Source of the DNA: Whalleya microplaca
Lineage: Eukaryota; Ascomycota; Sordariomycetes; Xylariales; Xylariaceae
DNA length: 64,000 nt
Reading direction: 5' to 3'
Assembly: GCA_022497155.1 (NCBI GenBank)
Contig: MU385750.1
Span: 1 to 64,000, forward strand
This document shows positions 58,994-64,000 of this stretch, one piece after another. A program made the translations under genes and the position numbers. Numbering within the stretch: position 1 is the first letter of the stretch; every line of letters starts with the position of its first letter. The notes beneath the pieces were generated by a model. That model searched no databases. It was given only the letters and a program-made list of their open reading frames with translations, and was not told where the DNA came from.

Positions 58994-59774
58994 TCACAAC
59001 AGTAACCGACCATTCGGTTGGTCCCTCTCGTAGATATCTTTCATCGTTAGCTGCACGCCGATCACCTTCGCTTCGAAAAATTGGAAGAGCTGGAAAAATG
59101 CGACGACAAACTCAAATGCACTGTAGTGAGCAACACGGATTAGCAGTGATTCGAGGCAGGAACTGGGCTGTGGCTTACACAAGCGAAGCAATCATTCCTA
59201 CAGTCGGTGGCCACAGTCCAACGTATCTTGATCCCCACCATGGATACATAATGTGTACTGAGTAAATCAGGAAGCCCAACGTCGGGATAGCCAGAAGGAG
59301 GTCGATGATGGTGAATTGGACGCGCTTCATGCGCCTCCGTCGCTCGCTCTCGTCCTCCTCCGGTCCCCCAAACGAGACTATCGTCTTGCCATTGATTGCT
59401 ATGGCAATTGGCGGCAGGCCGACGGTCCGTCGTGGCGACGGCCAGTATGCGTACCCGAGGACGCTGCAGACGCCGTGGGTGAGGTTCCAAAACGTAATGA
59501 TCCAGCAGAGGATGAACAGGACCTTGTGCTCCCACGGCCACCACCCCGCATCTATCGCCGTATGTAATCTAATAACTGTCGCGAAGCCGAGTATCGCATT
59601 GAAGAGTCGTGGCAACGCGATTAGCGGGACGTCGAACCTCGTCGCTTTGTCGCCTATCTTGGTGTCACATGATGAGCATCTAATGTGCTTCTCAGCTATT
59701 AAAGGGTGTTCTGAAGAGACACGAGCGCTTTGGCTCTGAGGACTGCGACTTCGAGGAGTCGCACTAGCCGACAT
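58994..59774 (-). CDS. Four-helix membrane protein of unknown function
   Basis: Exons on the minus strand are 59774-59179 and 59120-58994, split by a 58-bp intron with a GTAAGC donor and CTACAG acceptor, giving 240 residues. The start is the ATG at 59774 (MSASATPRSRSPQ); an earlier apparent start at 59801 is TTG. A Ser/Arg-rich cytosolic tail and a CSSCDTK motif are followed by four hydrophobic segments: around FNAILGFATVIRL, KVLFILCWIITFWNL, FTIIDLLLAIPTLGFLIYSV and the last, which spans the intron (VGMIASLVAFEFVVAFFQLF). A charged loop (GGPEEDESERRRRMKR) lies between helices 2 and 3. The layout recalls MARVEL-type tetraspanners, but I see no diagnostic motif. No relation to the neighbours is evident. 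Confidence 0.75.
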
Positions 59775-60007
59775 GTTGATGGGGTTGAACAGTCTCAACA
59801 ATCCAATCCTGTATCTTCAGGTTGAGTCCAATGAAGATGAGGCTGCCTCGATGCGTTACTTTGCCTTCCTTTTGCGTTACGTTGCGCTGCGTCGCGTTGC
59901 GTTGCGTTTTTTGTGTTGCGCTTCGTCTCGTCTACAGTGGTAGGTATGTACGATCTTAGATCTAGAACAGACCATTCCATCGAGATGCGGAGACAGGCCA
60001 GTCAAGT

Positions 60008-60817
60008 ATGTATATGTATGTAGATAAGGAGGGTCGGGCGCCCGCTTGCGAAGTTTTCTGGTCTTCTCGTCCTCTCCACTGGGCTGCGCCGCTCCGCTTA
60101 CTGCTTTTGCACCGTGGTCTGAACGGAATGCTAAACAGGCAAACTAGGATAGATTCCAGGCACAGGGCTGCTCAGCAGCTTAAAAAAAGCAGCAATGACG
60201 TCCCCTGCCCTTTTTCGCTGACAGGGTTGGTCCCCGATGGACCACTGAGAACCTCGACTGCCTGTCTGGGGTGCTCGGGTTGGGGCGACGATCGTGCTAG
60301 TAGGATTCGCGGTGTCGGGGCTATGTCATCCTCAGCCCATGCCCGGTTTAGCTATGCCAAGTCCGATCATCTCCTCCATTCTGCGCGGGCTCTCCTCGCC
60401 AGATGTCTTTTGCTCCGGTGTCGACGCCAGGCTGTGCAGCACAGCGCCAGTCGCGCAGTCACGCCACGAGCAGGCAACGAGATACTGCTGCAAAGGAACT
60501 TTTATTATCTGCCTACCCGCTTGCGCTCGCAGAGTCTAGGGGCCGTTAGCATGGCTTGGCCCGTTAGTTTGGCCGTAACAATGTGGAGTACTGAGGATCT
60601 TAAGGCTGACAAAACACCAATTATTCCATCGTATTGGGTGTTCCCTTGTGGCTACTATTTCCCGCTAAGTTCGCCTCAAGTCACCCCTGTTCTGTACATA
60701 AATGCTTTAAAGGTTCAGAGTGCTTTCCAATATCTCAAAACACATGGAGAAGAGGTATGCTGGGTTGCTTCAAAAGCACATCTAAATATGAGGGTATACC
60801 TACAAATCGCTGACTAA
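60008..60817 (+). CDS. Unrecognised 269-codon open frame
   Basis: An ATG-to-stop frame of 269 residues, too long to be likely by chance in DNA of about 50% GC. However, the product is rich in Arg, Ser, Cys and Leu without recognisable domains, signal peptide or regular helices, and no homologue comes to mind. It starts with MYMYVDKEGRAPACEVFW and has a Leu/Arg-rich middle (LLHSARALLARCLLLRCRRQ). It may be a lineage-specific gene, a decayed gene, or a shadow of something on the other strand. Divergent from the membrane protein gene at 58994-59774, 233 bp away. Confidence 0.25.
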   Translation: MYMYVDKEGRAPACEVFWSSRPLHWAAPLRLLLLHRGLNGMLNRQTRIDSRHRAAQQLKKSSNDVPCPFSLTGLVPDGPLRTSTACLGCSGWGDDRASRIRGVGAMSSSAHARFSYAKSDHLLHSARALLARCLLLRCRRQAVQHSASRAVTPRAGNEILLQRNFYYLPTRLRSQSLGAVSMAWPVSLAVTMWSTEDLKADKTPIIPSYWVFPCGYYFPLSSPQVTPVLYINALKVQSAFQYLKTHGEEVCWVASKAHLNMRVYLQIAD

Positions 60818-61615
60818 ATAGTACGGCAGGCGAATTTCATATACTACATACATCAATACATAAGTACACGTATGTATGTAGGAAATGGCGGCGCCGCTCT
60901 GCCCTATATCACCCCGGAGTAACATGTTGAAAATGGCAACATCTTCCCGTTAATAACTCCACTCTCGACTCTTGATTTGCCATTGGTCTGTCTGTCAGCA
61001 GCGGCTTGCGGTCATCCTTCTGCGAGCCTTTTCGTAGCCGTCAGTAATCATTTCTACGTCACTGCTCGACCGAGCCAACACCGAGGGTCGAACTTCGGGC
61101 GATCGCGTGAGCCACATGTGGGGTTATAGATCATCTGGTACCGCCTCCAATGAGGCACACCTCAATAGAAGCTACCATGCTGTAGCCGTGGCTGAGTATA
61201 TAGAGCGAGTTGAGTTCGATTCCTAACAACGTGGTTGGTATTCGCTCTATTAGCTTATTTGCTGTTGATAGTATTCTCTTTGACACCTTCAGACGATTAT
61301 TGACGCATGTTGCGGCTCTTGATCCTTCAAAAAGCAACTCTAGTCATGCGCTCATTCCGTGATAATTCTCTGGGAGGGTCTGTGAAACGATTCTATTGAT
61401 GAGCAAACACTCCTTCCAGGTTTCAAATCTGACGTCTGCTGCAGGTCTCGTTTTTCTTGGCGGCTTACATGTTCTTAGAACACAGATTATGTTCAATTAT
61501 TCAAGGAGGCAGGGGGGCTGGGGGGGGGGGGGGGGGGGGGGGGCACGTAAAAAAAAGAGATTTTGGGGTTATAACCCANNNNNNNNNNACACCCCCCCCC
61601 CCCCCCCCCTCCCCG

Positions 61616-61659
<44 letters not shown>

Positions 61660-62798
61660 CGCCCCGCGTCACGTAAAAACTACTTCTTATGAGTTTTACA
61701 CCGACTTCCTCCTTCGCTAATTAGGTTGTTAGAAGCTCCTTCAAGCTTTAGGATCTCACGGTATCAGTTTATAGACCAGCACACTAAGGACTACCTCTCC
61801 GGAGTGCGTAGCCACAAACGGTCTAACAGCACCAAATGTGTTACGATGGGAGACAACTAGCAACGCGATATACCTATCCAGTCCAAGAGCAGGAAGTAAT
61901 GAAGGGCAAATGTACACGAACCTTCAAAGTAATCAACCACGCCAGCCCAAATATAGAATCATGTCGACGTCGGTGTGGTATTTACATGCTGTCGTCGTCG
62001 TTGTCATTGCCCTGCCGCGCAATTACTGACGATCTATGTACGATGAATCTTGGCAGTTCGAACTATCGGCCAAGCATAGGAAGGCTAGAGTGCATCATCT
62101 AAGCAGAAACGAATGAATCAATATCTATCGGATTGAAATATTCTATTCATGAGCGATGCTAGTCTATTAGATATACCTCAGCATTGATTGCTTGCGTGGC
62201 AGCATGGAAGATGACACTTACTAGGTACTGTAACTCGGGTCTCGGAAAAGCGACCAGATGCCGAGACAAGACGACGTAACAAGCCGTTGCATCCTTGCAA
62301 CCTACCAGCCTACCAGCCTGCAAATACGCTACCTAGCTATGTACTGCGTACTTGTCACATCGGTCAGTCCTAGAGGCTAGATTCCTGCGAGTAGAGCAAA
62401 GCGGCACAGCAACATATCCAGACCAGTCAGCCATTTTGGAAAACAGTTGAGGCGTTTCTACCTCGCTATGCTTCTTCCATCTTCATGAATATTGCACAAC
62501 ATCTCGTCACTTGGGGAGCTGTTATTCGAAAGAGAATAAAGTGTCCGAAACTCCGATGATCGGACAGATATGCACATAACAGTGTCACCTACTGACAGGC
62601 CGGAGCTAGTCCGGCTTAAAATGAGACATTGGCGATAGGCTGACTCGGAGAGCCGAGCGATCATGATGAAGCGAAGCGCGAGAATATAGGGGGCAAACAC
62701 CTGAATAAAAAGAGACAGGGCTCCTGTGGCGGACGCAAGGGGGCTCTCCTTCGCTGCAGCAAATCAACACACCCCCGGTACCGTATCTAATAGGCAAG
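60818..62798. other. Intergenic with an assembly gap
   Basis: No credible gene. It holds the G/C homopolymers and gap at 61520-61680. The frame at 61396-61692 crosses the gap and encodes a homopolymer peptide, so it is not real. The last 100 bases are the promoter side of the MDR gene. Confidence 0.5.
61520..61680. repeat. Poly-G / 10-N gap / poly-C tract
   Basis: A run of 24 G (61520-61543), the near-palindrome TGGGGTTATAACCCA, ten N (61579-61588), then about 70 bases of almost pure C. CACGTAAAAA follows both the G run and the C run (61544-61553 and 61670-61679). This is a sequencing or assembly breakdown at a homopolymer. Confidence 0.9.
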
Positions 62799-63731
62799 AT
62801 GCACATCGCGCAAGTCCAGGACTGGTCCGTGGGTCCTCGCTACACCACCGCAGACGAACCGCCGGCGCCGGCCTCAGAATCCCAGATTCAGCTCCGCGTC
62901 TTGGCCGCCGGCGCGCACCAAGTCGTCCGCTCGCGCGCCTCGGGGACGCACTACTCGGCGCGCGAGCTCCCGCACACGCCCGGCATCGACTGTGTTGGTG
63001 CCGACGTCGCCACAGGTAGGCTATACTACTACCTAGGGTTCCTACCTCGTGGCGGTACCTTCGTCGAATACCTCACCGTCGACCGTGCTGCCGTCTATGC
63101 ACTCCCAGACACCGTCGATCCGGTGGCCTTCGCCGCCAGTGTGAACCCGGCCATGAGCAGCTGGATGGCGATTACGCAGCGCACTCGCGATCTGCCAGCT
63201 AATTTCACGGCACTGGTAATGGGTGCCACGAGCGCGAGCGGGCGGTTGGCCGTGCATGCTGCGAAGGCGTTGGGCGCCGGCAGGGTCGTCGGGATTGCAA
63301 GGAACGCAAAGTCTCTGGGAGAGGTCGAGGGCCTTGACGAGCGCATCGTCCTGAGGGATCCCGTGTCCGAGACAGATTTCTCCGGGGTGGAGTGCGATGT
63401 CGTCCTGGACTACGTGTACGGCGATGCGGCGGTGCATCTTCTATCGTCGTTAAAGACGAAAAAGCCTGTACAATACGTCCAGATCGGCGCTGTTGCGCAG
63501 CAAGTTGCCGCGCTGCCGGCTTCAGTGCTCCGGTCTCTTGATCTCACGGTCCGGGGCTCGGGACCTGGCGCTTGGAGCGTAGCGGCTTTGCAGAAGGAAT
63601 TGCAAACCCTGGTTCCGAAGATGGCAGGCTGGAAGTTGTTGGATGGGTATGCGGTGCCGCTGAAGGATATAGAAATGGCTTGGGACGACAAGTCATTAGC
63701 GAGTAAGGGCAGGTTGGTCTTTGTCCCTTAG
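62799..63731 (+). CDS. MDR-superfamily quinone/alcohol oxidoreductase
   Basis: Single exon, 310 residues. The N-terminal GroES-like part (IQLRVLAAGAHQVVRSRASG, ELPHTPGIDCVGADVATG) leads to LPRGGTFVEYLTVDR, then a Rossmann nucleotide-binding fold with ALVMGATSASGRLAVHAAKA (from about residue 138) and VVGIARN, whose Arg favours NADPH. CDVVLDYVYGDAAVHLL and VQYVQIGAVA are family-typical. No structural or catalytic zinc Cys cluster is present, so it belongs with the zinc-independent quinone-oxidoreductase-like branch. Substrate unknown. The N-terminal domain is short between GVDC-type and GGTFVEY motifs compared with the usual 340-370 residues. No intron is needed to keep the frame. Confidence 0.85.
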   Translation: MHIAQVQDWSVGPRYTTADEPPAPASESQIQLRVLAAGAHQVVRSRASGTHYSARELPHTPGIDCVGADVATGRLYYYLGFLPRGGTFVEYLTVDRAAVYALPDTVDPVAFAASVNPAMSSWMAITQRTRDLPANFTALVMGATSASGRLAVHAAKALGAGRVVGIARNAKSLGEVEGLDERIVLRDPVSETDFSGVECDVVLDYVYGDAAVHLLSSLKTKKPVQYVQIGAVAQQVAALPASVLRSLDLTVRGSGPGAWSVAALQKELQTLVPKMAGWKLLDGYAVPLKDIEMAWDDKSLASKGRLVFVP

Positions 63732-64000
63732 ACCCTCCAACTCTCATCGAGCAAGTTCAAGAGTCTATACGATAGCGAAAGGTGCCACTGCATCACTCGC
63801 TAGTGCAGGGTCTGGCTTTCGACGATAGGATCTTACGATTTCGCCACGAGGGTAGTTAATTAGCTAGGATGCTATGATACTGCATGCCACCGTCAACGAA
63901 TGTCTAGATACCTGATAAATAAAATTCATGAGATTCAAATCATCTACTCAGCTGATTGGAACACTAAAGCCCAATGATAGTAGTGCGCCCATGCAACTCT
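63732..64000. other. Downstream of the MDR gene to the window edge
   Basis: No gene or repeat seen. Confidence 0.4.

Noticed and set aside
61185..61235. tRNA-like GTGGCTGAGT and GTTCGATTCC
   Set aside because: The segment is too short, and no acceptor stem or anticodon arm can be paired.
61396..61720. Plus-strand frames across the N gap
   Set aside because: They encode poly-Gly/poly-Pro from homopolymers and run through N bases.

Overview
This window is the left end of a chromosome of a filamentous ascomycete (Pezizomycotina). It opens with 15.5 copies of CCCTAA, the genes have short GT-AG introns of about 50-120 bp, and the gene set is fungal: SIP5-like, ARA2-like, ARP6, UFD1-like, a PDR-type ABC transporter, a Zn2Cys6 regulator, GH30 and AA8 secreted proteins. 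Repeats show heavy C-to-T/G-to-A decay of the RIP type. I cannot fix the genus from sequence alone.

Layout. 1-93 telomere. 94-3450 is a tandem pair of RIP-ruined, gag-type LTR retroelement units on the minus strand, joined directly to the telomere, followed by AT-rich DNA to about 4.9 kb. 5.2-15 kb is accessory subtelomere: a small two-exon gene of unknown function, a decayed fungal terpene synthase, two copies of a hAT-type MITE (one intact with an 8-bp target duplication, one split by a fold-back element), and a sugar-transferase-like gene. From 15.6 to 38.6 kb core-type genes dominate: SIP5-like RING-type protein, ARA2-like aldo-keto reductase, a lone AA8 haem-domain protein, ARP6 (SWR1 complex), an F-box-like zinc-binding protein and a UFD1-like zinc-finger protein. 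A 2.2-kb pogo/Fot1-type DNA transposon with 77-bp inverted repeats and a RIP-decayed transposase interrupts this block at 32.9-35.1 kb. From 42 kb accessory functions return: an Upc2-like Zn2Cys6 factor facing a dead APH-type kinase gene, a secreted GH30 beta-glycanase, a 1530-residue PDR/ABCG exporter, a four-helix membrane protein and an MDR-type oxidoreductase. A 10-N assembly gap lies between poly-G and poly-C runs near 61.6 kb.

The genes do not form one evident pathway or biosynthetic cluster; most are separated by 1-5 kb of non-coding DNA. The most unusual content is in the repeats: the gag-only-looking LTR tandem at the telomere, the nested MITE, the long-TIR pogo element with a SAP-like tail, and two single genes (terpene synthase, APH kinase) in early decay. 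I found no convincing wholly new multi-gene system.
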